From Multiplicimicrobium sp043718225 (GTDB taxonomy: Bacteria; Omnitrophota; Omnitrophia; Omnitrophales; Aquincolibacteriaceae), in assembly GCA_043718225.1 (NCBI GenBank), contig JAYSWD010000100.1, forward strand, positions 1 to 44,726: a DNA stretch of 44,726 bases, given 5' to 3'. The notes below the pieces were generated by a model. That model worked only from the letters and a program-made list of their open reading frames with translations. It was not told where the DNA came from and made no database searches. Below are positions 28,970 through 40,900 of this stretch, one piece after another. How positions within the stretch are numbered: position 1 is the first letter of the stretch; each line of letters begins with the position of its first letter. Both the position numbers and the translations under genes were made by a program.

Positions 28970-31900
28970 ATGTTTCAAAAATGCTTCGGAAAATTTCTGC
29001 GGGCCACGGCAATCGTGACGCTTGTGACTTATATTCCGACTAATTTTTCTTATGCAGGTGTGACAGGGGCCGCGCCCGAAATTTCACTGCCCGCCGCATG
29101 GCAATTGAGTCAAAGTCTTGCGCTTGGATTGCCCGCTGAATTAGGCCGCATTGAAAGTTTGTCGCCCGGCCGCAAAGGCATTATTTTTCATCTTCAAACT
29201 GCGCACGGACATTATGAGGCGCAGGTCAAAATTCAAAAAATTCTCGAACAATTTGCCGGGCAATACGGATCCTATCCCGTGCTTCTGGAAGGTGCAGCCG
29301 GCAGGCTCAATGCCGAGCGCATTAATTTCTTTCCCAAAAATCCCGAACGCACAAAAGCAGCGGCGCATTTGCTTGCAAAAAAAGCGTTGGTCAAAGGGCC
29401 GGAACTTTACTTACTTGATCATCCCTCCGCTTTGGTGCAGGGCATCGAAAACGAAGCGGCGTACTGGGACAATCATCATCAATTTACATCGGTTTTACGC
29501 GCGCGTGAAGCGACGCAAACATTTTCAGAGGAATTCGACCGTGAGATGGAAAAAACAGCGGCCATTTTCGCGCCGGCTTTGCGCGGCTTTCTCAAAAGAG
29601 CCGAGCAGCATGAATTAGGAATTGTTTCTTACGAAAGCTGGATCGAAGAATTGCGCAACGCGGCCCAAAAGCATCTGAAAGTTGATTTAACGGACGCGGC
29701 CTGGCAGCTGCCGTGGCCGATGCTGGTGCGGTTTTTTAAAATTCAAAAAATTTCCAAAGCGTGGGATTCTCAAAAATATGAAAAAGAGAAGCCGCTTTTT
29801 ATTCGGGATGTCGAAAAGTATTTGACGAATCACAAAGTCCGAATCACGAATCACGAATTGTTTGATCGAATCAAACAATTGCTTGATTCCGCAGGGAAGA
29901 ATGTGCAGCTGCCTGAGCCCGAAACGGAAAATGCATTCGCCGAAATGCTGCGTTATTTGCCGCGCGATTTTGATTTTAAAACTTATCCGAATGTAACGCG
30001 CTTCATGGGGCTGCTTATCTTACAAAGCGAATTGCGCCCCGCCGCGCTCGTGTCTGAAATGCAGCGGATAGAACAGCTTGTCATGAATCAACTTGCGCGG
30101 GATGAAAGTGAAAAAGAAATTGGCACTGTTTTTTCTGATTACCGTCTGCTGAAAAAAACACTCGCATTGCAGTTGACACCGGATGATTTTAGAAAAATTA
30201 TTGAGCGTACAGCGACCAGCGTACAGCGTGCAGCGAAAATGCAGCCTTCTCAAATTACAGAGCGGCTTAAAGCGCTCAACAATCAACGCCGCGCTCAATA
30301 CTCGGTACGGGGTACGGGGTACGCAGAACCCTCTTCGAATTCAGTTCATGAGATTAAGGTTAAGTATCTCAAAGAGTTGGATGGGCTATTTAATCTTGCA
30401 ATTGAATTCTATCAGGGTGCGAAAAAGCGCGACGAACTCATGATTCAAAACACGGAGAATTATTTACAAAAAAATCCCGCGAAGTTTGCGGTTCTGGTGA
30501 CCGGGGGATTTCATACCGATGCCATGCGCAAGCAATTTGAAAAAGAGGGTTATGCCTACGCAGTCGTGACGCCCGCCATTTCCGGTCCCGATGAAGAGGG
30601 ATACAAAGCATATTTGAAAAATATGCTACAAAGCAGCACAGCGTACAGCGTACAACGTACCGCGCAAACGACATCGGGGTCTGTCCTTGGCGCGAATGCG
30701 ACGGGGACTGACCCCCATGCTCTTTTCAATCGCAACCAAAATCTTGAATCTGCTTATGGCACCGATATTTTGGGAGAAGCGACGCGTCGTTCTGAATTTA
30801 GAATGCTCGTGCAAGCTGCGCGTGACGGGAATTTAAGCTTACCGCACCGCTCTGAAAACCGCGCTTCCGCCGAACCTGCCGAAGAAGAGCTTCCTGCCCC
30901 AAGGACGTCAGCAGAATTAGCACAAAGAACAACTTGGCCTACCAGCAGAATTTCAAAAGCAGCGTATTCGGCCAAAATAGAGAAACGCAGAGGGCGCTCT
31001 GAAGCGCGGGATAAGAGACCGGATCCTGCCGGTGAGTTGGTGACCCAGGATGAAAAGAGGCGTAGAGCTTTTTCGAATCAAGCAACGAATCGCTTGAACA
31101 GCAAGACAGCCTTGCTTGTGGTCGTTTTTGCGACGGCATTTTTGATTTTTGGGCCATTGTGGCTTTATTTAGATTCAGTCACAACGAAAATGGCCGCGGT
31201 TGATGCGCAGAAAAAGCAATATTTTTTGGATGGGGGGCCGGATGCACTAGGTGAATTCAAGCCGGTTGTACCGCATACGTTTTGGGACACGCTGGTTGAA
31301 ATTTGGCAGTGGGTCTTGGTTGCAGGGCAATATGTTTTAGCGGCGGGCATCGCGGTTGTTGTTCTCAAAATTGTTTCCTCGCTGTATTTTTCTTTTCGCG
31401 CCATGCGTGATGCGCGCGTGGGATATGTCATGCTCCCGGACAGCGATAATCTTGAAGCGGCATTCGATCGGCTTTTGTGGTATCGCGATGAAAAGCATTT
31501 TCAGGTTTCAATACGCCTGAATGGCGACGGAGAGCATGTTTTAGATTCGCAGGCCGTTTCCGAACGTTTTTTTGCAGCAATTAAACGGGCCCTTATTTCC
31601 GATTACGGAGCCGGCAGAAAAAATCCTATTTCAGCCAGCTATTTATTTGACAATGCCGCCAAAAAAGTGACTTTGCATTTAAAGACGCGCCGCCAAAATC
31701 CGAAGGATCGCGGCGAGTTCGAAGCGACGAACTTGATCGAGGGAACTTTTTTATTCACACCGCCTTGGCACCGTCGAAGCTGGATTACAAAAAACTTAAA
31801 CCGCCTTGCCGATCAAATGAGCGCAGCGCATGACGAAAAGCAGACGCGTGTTATTCGCGGCATGCCGCGGTCCGCGACGAAGCAGAATGATATGGTTCTG

Positions 31901-34900
31901 GTTTTTCGTCCCGATACGAAAGCATTATCAAATGTGGCTATGTATATGCGTGTGCTGCTTGCGATATGGCGCCATGGTTACGCTGTCGTCGAAAGCCGGG
32001 CTTATTCAGCGGCTGATTTAAGATACGGCATTATTAATCAGCCGTCTATTCTTGCGCAATTGTCTCCGGCCATGGAGGCTCTTTCAGCGGGTAAAATAAC
32101 CGGCAATAAGGATGGGGGTGAAGCTTTATTTTTTACTCCGGAGCAACGGAGCCTATTTCAGCGGGAAGCCCTTCCGTTTATGGCGGAGAAAGGTACCGAT
32201 GAGGAAAACTTGATTGGCGCGGGAGCATTATTACAGAAGTCCGGTTTAAAATTGCGCGATTTGAAAGCTTTATATCAAAAAGCACCGCAGGATATTTTCG
32301 GAGAAGGTGATGAACGTTTTGAAATCTCTATTTTGACTTTGCCCGATGCTGAGCATATTCAGCCCCAATTCAGAAACCGAACACTAGCCGTTTTGAACGT
32401 GTTTTATGAAATTGAAAAAGCGCGATTTATAGAAAGTTCCGATTCCACGGTGGTTTTGCGCCTCCGGCCCTTGAGAAAATTTCCGCTTCCGGTTTCAGAA
32501 CGGCAAGTAGCGCTTCTTCGCCATTTTGGTTTTCAGAATACAACACAGATGTCGGTCGATTCCTGGTCTTGGCGCGCGCAAGAAGATGATCCTTTGCTTG
32601 GATTGGGCCCCTATTACAGCTTTGATTCTCAGCGCCCATTTATCGAGATTATGTTAGCGGAGGAAGTTGCCGTTGCGCTGCGCGCCTGGTTTACCCCGCA
32701 AATAACTTCGCTGCGTTCCGAAATGAGGGTGGAGCTGCAGGGAAGCGAGCCTACTTTTAAAGCGGGGTCTTTACCGCCGGGCTACAAACTTTTGAAATTC
32801 GATTTTACGGAAGAAGATAGGGAAAAGGTTTCAGAACTGTTTTCCGGCATGAAGCAGAATCTTCTCGCGCACCCAGGCCACAACGCACAAAGAAGATTCA
32901 CGAATCATATTGTCAAAAAAGTTTTTGGGCTGGCTGTTGCTCCGAAGCCGGGCGTTGCGCGGCATGCTGTTTATTTTGTGATTACGGATAAAAATCAAAT
33001 CGCGGCGGTTTATTTGCCCGCGTCTCAGCAGGAAGGCCTGGTAAAAGAAATCGCTGCCGGACATATTTTTTTGCCGAAACGAACCACGGAGTTTGGGCCT
33101 GTCAAAAAACATTTAGAGCGTCAGGGAATTGACAAAAAAGACATTTCTTCCTCTGCTGAAAGTTCAGCCGCGTACCTTGAATCCCAAAACCAGTCCAGTT
33201 TCGTTTTTGCTTCCCCCGCACGCTCCGAAATGCGGGAGTTTAAGCATGATAATTTAAACTGGAAAATTGCCGCTGACGAAGAAGTCTTATCGAAGGCTGC
33301 TGTGGATGCGATTGCAAAAGTGCTACTGGCGAAACCCAAAGCTGTTTTTCTTTTACCGGCGGGCAAAACGTCAGTGCGCATGTATGAGATTTTAGCGGAG
33401 CGAGCTAATGAAGAAGAAATCGATTTGACGCCGGCTACGATTTTTATGCTCACGGAGTATCGTGCAGGCAAAACCGCCCGCGCCTTTATTGACGAACATA
33501 TGAACAGCCCCATTGCTAGATTGAAAAGGCCCTCTGCGATTTATGTTTTGGATGGCACGACGAGGGAACCACAGAAAGAGGCGGAACAATACGAAAGAAT
33601 GATAGCCGAAGCAGGCGGTGTGGATCTTGCCGTATTAGAAATCGGTAATCAGGGTGAAATCGGTTTTAACGAAGTGGGCGCGTCTTTTGATTCCCCGGCG
33701 CGCGAAGTTACTTTGTCCGACACTTTACGAGCAGAGCACCAGGTGAGTTCTATGAAAGGGTTTACGGTGGGCATGCGAGTCATTCTTGATTCCAGAAAAA
33801 AAATTCTTTTGATCAGCGGTGCATCCAAAGCCAAAATTGCCGGAAAACTTTTTGGTCAAAAACCGGACCTATCTCTTCCCGCAAGCGTGCTGAAGCAGAG
33901 GGGGAATACAGATGTTTTGATTACAGAAGATGCCGAAATGAACATGGGTTTGCCGGAAAAAATGCAGGGCGCCCCGGGTTTTGAAGTTTATCAAGAAAGA
34001 GTGCATGCCGTGTTGGCGCAGGTTGTTGATCGGTGGATTGAGTCGGATAATAGTTACAAAGCGTATTTAAAAATATTGATCGAACTTGTTAAGAAAAATT
34101 TGAGAGTTGCGCCATTTTATACATTTTCAGAAATTGCGAGCGCGCCCGTGTTTAAGGAAGCAAAAAACATTCATCTTTTGCCTGAAATACTTGGCAATGC
34201 TGAGGTTGGCATGCGCGAAATAAATGTTTTTAAAACCGCTCCAGCATTACCCCCAAGTGATGAGGATCTAGCGGATGCATTGCGCGTCAAACGCGACACC
34301 GAACTTTTGGCTGCAACAACGATTTCGCGCGCGGAACTCGAAAAAGTCAATACTTCACAGGAGCCGTTGGGAATCAGCTTTAGCGGGCGCGAACAAAAAA
34401 TACATGCTGTTTGGTGGGGGCTAACAGAGATTCAACGCTCAGATTTTTCAAATTATTATGGAATCGGTACGCCGGAGACACCGCTTGCTCCGGCTGCATC
34501 GCAAATGGATATTGCAAAAGCACGCGGAAATGTTACGTCGGCGAATGTAGGCGCATCGATAAGAGTAGCAATAAGGAAACTGCGCGCGTTTGACGAACAG
34601 CCAGCTGTGGATGGGGCGCCTGAAGAATTGGGGCTGGCGCTAACTGATTTAATTGCTGAGATTTTGGCTGCTATGCCGGCAGGGACGGAGCTGGATGCGC
34701 AGCTATTAGCACGGCTTAAGAAGGCCGGACCCAAAGATGATCGCACTTGGCTCGAAGTTATTTTATTTAGCCGTCAAAAAGCTCTTTTAAAAATGTATGC
34801 CGACAAGCCGTTTGCAGCGGATGAAAAAGTTTCTCTCAAAGATCTTGTCGATGCTGCGCGAGGGAGTGATTCCGTCGGCAAATCTGTTTTGAAAAAAAGC

Positions 34901-37900
34901 ATCCTAAAATTTGTTGCAGAGAAAGGAATTGCCTGGGATTTGCTGTTTTTAAATGATCCGAATTTTGTGGAAAAAGCGGCTGGACCCTCTGCCGGAAAAG
35001 GATTGCGGGGCATAAGCACGAATCTTAAATGGACGCTTGCTAAGTTTTTAGAGCATGCGGACACGGATCGCGCATCGCTTGAAGAGGCAATAAAAAGCAA
35101 AACGGGAATTTTCGCGAAACCGCATGTTCGCATGTATTTTGGGTTGCGATTTTTGGGAAAAACCGAACGCGAAAATAAGGAAGTTATTGATTACCTTGCC
35201 AGAAGATACAAAGGGCAATATAAAATTGATGATGAATGGGCGCATGATTCCATTAAGCTTGCGAAAACCCAGTTTCATGGCATCAAAGAATTGCCGAAAG
35301 CCGAAACCGCGGCGAAGGAAGTTCCAGCTCCGGCGGCGGCAGAGTTGCAGGCTGACCCAAATCCCGCGGCGCCTCCTATGGAAATAACACCAATTGCGGC
35401 ACCTGATGGAATTCTTCCGGTTGAGGGGGCAGCTGCAGAACATGATGAGCCAGCCGCGGCGCCGCTCACTACTGATGCACCAGCAGGGAATGATTCTGAG
35501 CCAATAGCCGCGATTGCCGCTCCACCCGAATCTTATTCCGTTCTACGCGAGATGATGCAAAGGTCAAAACTTGCTTCGCCGCATCTTGACGAAATTCTCG
35601 CCTTAAGACGCAAAAATTGGATAAGAAAAATTCTGGAATTGGATTTAGTCGGTTATGAAGCGCGGTTAGCAGATTCTGCGCAGAAGGCACAGGCAACGCG
35701 GGAAATTCGAGGAATTATTGTCGAAGCAAAAATTGAGCGTTTGATTGAAAGTCCACATGGCGCGGCCGAAGAGCAAGCACGAGAAGTCGTAATTAAATTG
35801 AAAGAAATGATTCATTGGGAAGATCATGCCGGCGACATTGTTAAAATTGTCGCGCCTGAGCCGAAGCCTCGCGCGCCACAACCTGCTGCCGCGCCCTCTC
35901 CCTTGGCCGCCGCACCTGCTGAGCCGGAACTTCCGCCGGTTGATAGTGCGACAACAAAAGATTTTCAAAGCGACTTGCGTAAATGGCTGAATCTCGCTGA
36001 CCACAACTCTTTGGCACGGTTACTTCAGGATGCGTTTTTGAATCCTGCGGATGAAGTGAAAGTGAGTAAATGGGTGAGAGATAATCCGGATGCCGAAATC
36101 AAACTACGTTATTTGGAAAAACACAGCGCATCCCCGAGACAACAGCGTGAACTTTTTGCCAAGGCCCAAGCTATTTATAAAAGGTCCGATTACCCCCTTC
36201 TCGATCAGTTAAACGCGTTGAAATCAGAATTAGACGCTTTAATTGTGGATGCTAAAAGAACGGGCGCAGATTTAAACCCACTACTCAATTGGATGGGAAC
36301 AAAAGGTGCTGGGTTTAAACACAATGCGGACTATTTAGCAGGCAAAGGCTTTCCAGTTCGAGAGCATTTAGAAGCTCATGCTAACGCTGAAGATTTGTTT
36401 GTCGGCCGTTCCGAAATGCGAGAAATATTAATAGAAGCAGTCTCTCTCGACCCCATCGTTTTAGACGACGGCCGGGAAATTCAAATGTTTGCGATTGATC
36501 CGAACGATGATCTTAATTGGAACGCGATACGCGAAGAAGGGGGATTGAGTGACGTTATTGATGAATTAATACCCGAAGACTTTCCGTCACCCTCACTTCT
36601 TTTTACTGAGATACAATTTCGTCTTGGAATATTGGATGGCCGTCTTGTTTTGATAGATGATGTGGATGGTCATGAACACAGAGGATCAACGACTCATAGA
36701 GGGATGGCTTTGGGTTTAAACGGTGAAAAGGCACAAATAGAAGCTGCCACGCGAGGCGCGCAGCTCACAATAATCGATCTTCCCGCAATCGAGCTTCCAG
36801 TGCGCATTGGTACCCCGGCTGCTGCTGGCGGGTACACTCCGATTACCTTTGAAGTTTCTAAGGCCCGCTCCGAATTCCGTTTCGCGCCGATGGCCACTTT
36901 TTCCGTGCTAGCAAAAAAAATTAGAGGCATCGATCCTTTTTATGCGGTCTTATTAGGTTTAGTTGGAGTGATTTTTTGGTTGAATGATCACAATTGGGGC
37001 GGTGCGGGAGTAATCGTCGCGCTTTTACTTCTTATAGCTAGAAAAGCAGGTGACAGAAAATTGCCGGATCAAACAAAAGAGCTGCTGGCAAATATTTTTT
37101 GGGAAATAAACGCTCGCAATATAAAAACAATTGTCTTTTATGTTAATGGGAACAAACGCGCGCACCAAATTGAGGTTGATCGGGATTTTGAACCGATTCT
37201 CAGGAAATCAATCCGTGAGGTTTTGGCACTTGCCACAAACAATGGGAACAATGGAATTGCCTGGGATTTCCCTGCCCCTGACGTGCGAGATTCCACTATT
37301 TTAACGGTAAACGTTTCCACTTCGCGCTCCGAAATGCGTACTGCGGATGAAAAAGTTCAAGATTTTATTACGACACTGCGAATGAAGCGGGCTGCCGTTG
37401 ATTTTACGAACAATGACATTCGTATTGCTTTGAATCCGTCCGAAGTCGCAATTGATGAAAGCCGTATTCCTACATTTACGGGACGATCAAAGGAAATTTT
37501 TGATATTTTTTCATTCATTGCTTATCGGCTCGGCTTAACGGTGGATCTTGTGTCTCTGGGTGAGCCTAAGACTGAGGAGCAATGGCTTGTTTTGACATCG
37601 CAACCCTCCGACACTGCCTTCCTGGAAAAATTGAAGACGACAGTCGAAACGCGCTATCCAAATTTGTTGTATAAAAATCAACTCGCGGCATCTGATCAAG
37701 ATTTTTATGCACCAACTAAAAAGCGGCCTTTTCTAGTCGCCCTGATGACTTTATTTGTTTCTATTGGGGGGATGATTTTAAATTTGCCCGCTCTATCTAA
37801 TTGGATGAAAAGCCGGGGTTGGACGAGTGCAAATGATCTTGTTTCAAGCATGCCTTTAATTTTCATTTTTGTGGCTAGCGCGGTTGTTGCGGGTGCTACT

Positions 37901-40900
37901 TACTTCGTCTCAAGTTTCATCGCCCGGAAATTTGCCCAACATCGTTCCGCAAAAAATTTGCGCAAAGCCGAACGTTTAGACGTCGCCAATGAAAAATGGC
38001 CGCACAATTTTAACAAAACACAACGCTCTGAATTACGCGAAGCGCAGCTCCGGCCCATTTTGGAAGGAAGCACGGATGCTTTAACCTGGTTTCAGGCATT
38101 CAGTGAATTTGAGCCCGCACAACCAAGCGACAAAGTGATTGTCACGATTCAGATTGCGCGCGGCATTCGAATGCAAGTCCCGATCTGGCGCGCAGCGCTC
38201 ACCGACCCTGAACTTCAAGAATCCGCTTACCGCTATCTTTCGACCTGGACTTATAATCTTTCCGCGCGATACGGGACTTCGTTTGCTGCGATCGGGACAG
38301 AAGGTACGGCAGAGTTGATTGATGTTGCAAGAATTGAGCATTTGTTAACTCGAGAGAATTTAGCCGCAGTTCATCAAAGCTACGAAGCATCCGGCGGTGT
38401 TAGTTCCTTTGGCATTAGTAATTATGCAAACGGAGGCGAGTCCGTTGAATTTAAAAAACTTTCGGAATTAACAGACGCAGAAAAAGAAGAAAAACCGCTG
38501 AGTTTAAATATCAAATTACGTACGGATGCGCCCGGATCTTATCTAGGCGTTGATATTGGCGGCGGTTCTGCGAAATTTGCTGTAATTCGAAACGGAAAAA
38601 TTTTAGATATTCCCGAAGAATTTCAAAGTCTTCCAACCGTTCTTTTAAATACCGCTAACGTAGAAGTTCAAGAAACGCCCCAACAATATTCCGAACGAAT
38701 CGCAGGGCATATTGAAAAAATTGGGAAAGCGCTTGGTATCAGATTCGACGGTATTGGAATCGATACTCCCGGAGCCAAACATTTGACTGAAAATAAGATG
38801 GTGACACTAGGGCAGCTTCCCGTTGTTAAGAAATGGGACATGGGCGCGGTTAAAGAGTTTGGCCGCTTACTTCCTCTTACTGTTGCGCAGAAACAAGGGC
38901 TGGATTCTGAAAAAGTGATGATTCGCAACGATATGGACGGCGTGCTTCCGGGCGTAGCCTCGGTGCTGCCGCAAATTGTGCCTGAATTTTGGAAAAGAAC
39001 CGGCGGTAATTTCCGTTTCGATTGGATGGGGACGGGGCATGGCAATCAGGACGCGATCGGCGGCCTTCCCATGAATGCGCCAACAGAGGCCGGTCATTTT
39101 GTGCATGATTTTGCACGCCCCGGCGCAAAAGTTTTTGACACCGAAGCTTCTACGAGCATTCCCGGAATGATACTCGATGCAATCACGCAGGTGAGTGGCA
39201 GCAGGAGTCGCTGGGATGAATTACTGCAAGGAAAATTTAAACCATTGGCCGAGGAGATTGCTAAACGTCCAGTTGATGCAAATTATGAAAGAGGAATGAT
39301 TGCTGCGAGGACTTTACGCCGCTTTGCTAACGAGTATGCCGCAAATTTAGCAATCCATTACTGGATGACTCAATCCACGGGGAAGGGCAGTCCGGATGAA
39401 ATTGTTTTTGGCGGCGGAATTGTCCGTAAAGGTAGAGAAGATTATTTTAAAAATTTGATACTTGAAGCGCTTAAAAAATATGATTTGCAGGATAAAATTC
39501 GCATTACGGTCATATCTGATGAGGACCTCAAAAAAGCAAATATGAGCCCGGACAATGCCGGCCCCATCGGAATGGCGATGTTTATTCAAAGCGTTCTCGC
39601 GTCGAACCAAGCCACGACAACGTTAGAGCCCAATCCTATTACTGCAGCCGAATGGGCAGCGGTAAGAAAAGATTTTAAAGTTGATGATGACGCGCGGATA
39701 CCTCTCGCGCTAGCGGGAGTCTCTGAAACGGATGCCCAGAGAATTTACAGTCATCTCTTTCGTTATGATGGGCCGATTCAGCGTGTCATGGCCGCATTAC
39801 ATAAATTGGACCCAAGGCGATTTGACCTTCACCCTATCCTTTTCCTTGTGAATGATGATTTGTCAGACTATGACCCAAATTGGGGGCCAATTGTGCAAAG
39901 AACCCCACTTAAAGTAATTGTCGTTCCTGTCTCGACAGCATTTTTACAGAAAGTGAAAGCTGCACCTGCCGGTACTTTGTCAGAAGCTGAAATGGAGTTG
40001 TATTCCCGCTTTGCGTTTTCACTTACGGTTGCCCGCATGAGCCCCGCTGTGCATATGATTTTAAATACAGAAAACGTCTCGATTTCATTACCGGTGGAAA
40101 TTATTTTGAAAATGGCCTCCTGGGATGCCGCAGCATTGCGCAACTTTGAAGAGGTTCTTGGCTATAAAGTGGATGAGGGACTTGGGCAAAGCAATATTCC
40201 AGCACCCGCTTATTTAGATCCCAATGTTATAGATGCCCTTCGGCAAATGAATCTTGGTGATGGAAGAGCGGATTTCTTAGAGGTAAGCGATGCATTAGCA
40301 GCTTTTGTGAACGCCGAAGAAATTCGAACGGCAATCCGTTCAGGAGCATTGGATCATGCCCGCCAAATATTTTTGGGGCTTAAAGAAACCAAGGGCTGGC
40401 CTATGAATTATCTATTACCGCAGCAAATTGATCCGGCGGGGGTGCTTTATCAAGATGAAATGCATGCTTACCTGGGGATTATGAACCATTTAATTCTCAT
40501 TGAACAGTTTCGTGATGCTTTGCCGGCATTTTACGAAGAACAAATTCGCGCGTTGGAAAACGCGCAGGGCTTTTCTGCCGAAAAAGTCGCGCTTGCACGT
40601 AAGTATTTGGAACAATCGCCGGTATTGCGCGAGATGGCGGTGAAACAGACGGAACTTTCTGTGAGTCATATCACACAAAAATATCTTTTACCGGTGTCTC
40701 GCTTAATCGGGCGTGAAATTTTGCGCGAAAAAATAAGACAACAGCTAAATATGGGCCAGGAAGCGGCAAGTAAACTTGTTTTCACAGGATTGACCGAAGA
40801 ACTTTTCGAACGTGCCGCACAATTAGCGGGTAAACCGACCGCTCAGGATGTTGGAGTAGACCTTTCACATGCGAGCATTAGCGCAAAGCGGAATTCTGGC

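Larger units (their letters stand above)
29180..30580 (+). other. N-terminal domain of the giant protein, possibly TraB/TIKI/ChaN-like
   Basis: Three motifs suggest this superfamily, which uses paired G-x-x-H motifs and glutamates: FHLQTAHGHYEAQ near residue 75, YPVLLEGAAGRLN near 105, and FAVLVTGGFHTDAM near 510, the last containing GGFH (G-x-x-H). About 400 mostly helical residues lie between them. The match is by eye only; it could equally be a lineage-specific domain. Residues about 500-530 resemble a Rossmann-like closing strand-helix. Confidence 0.35.
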
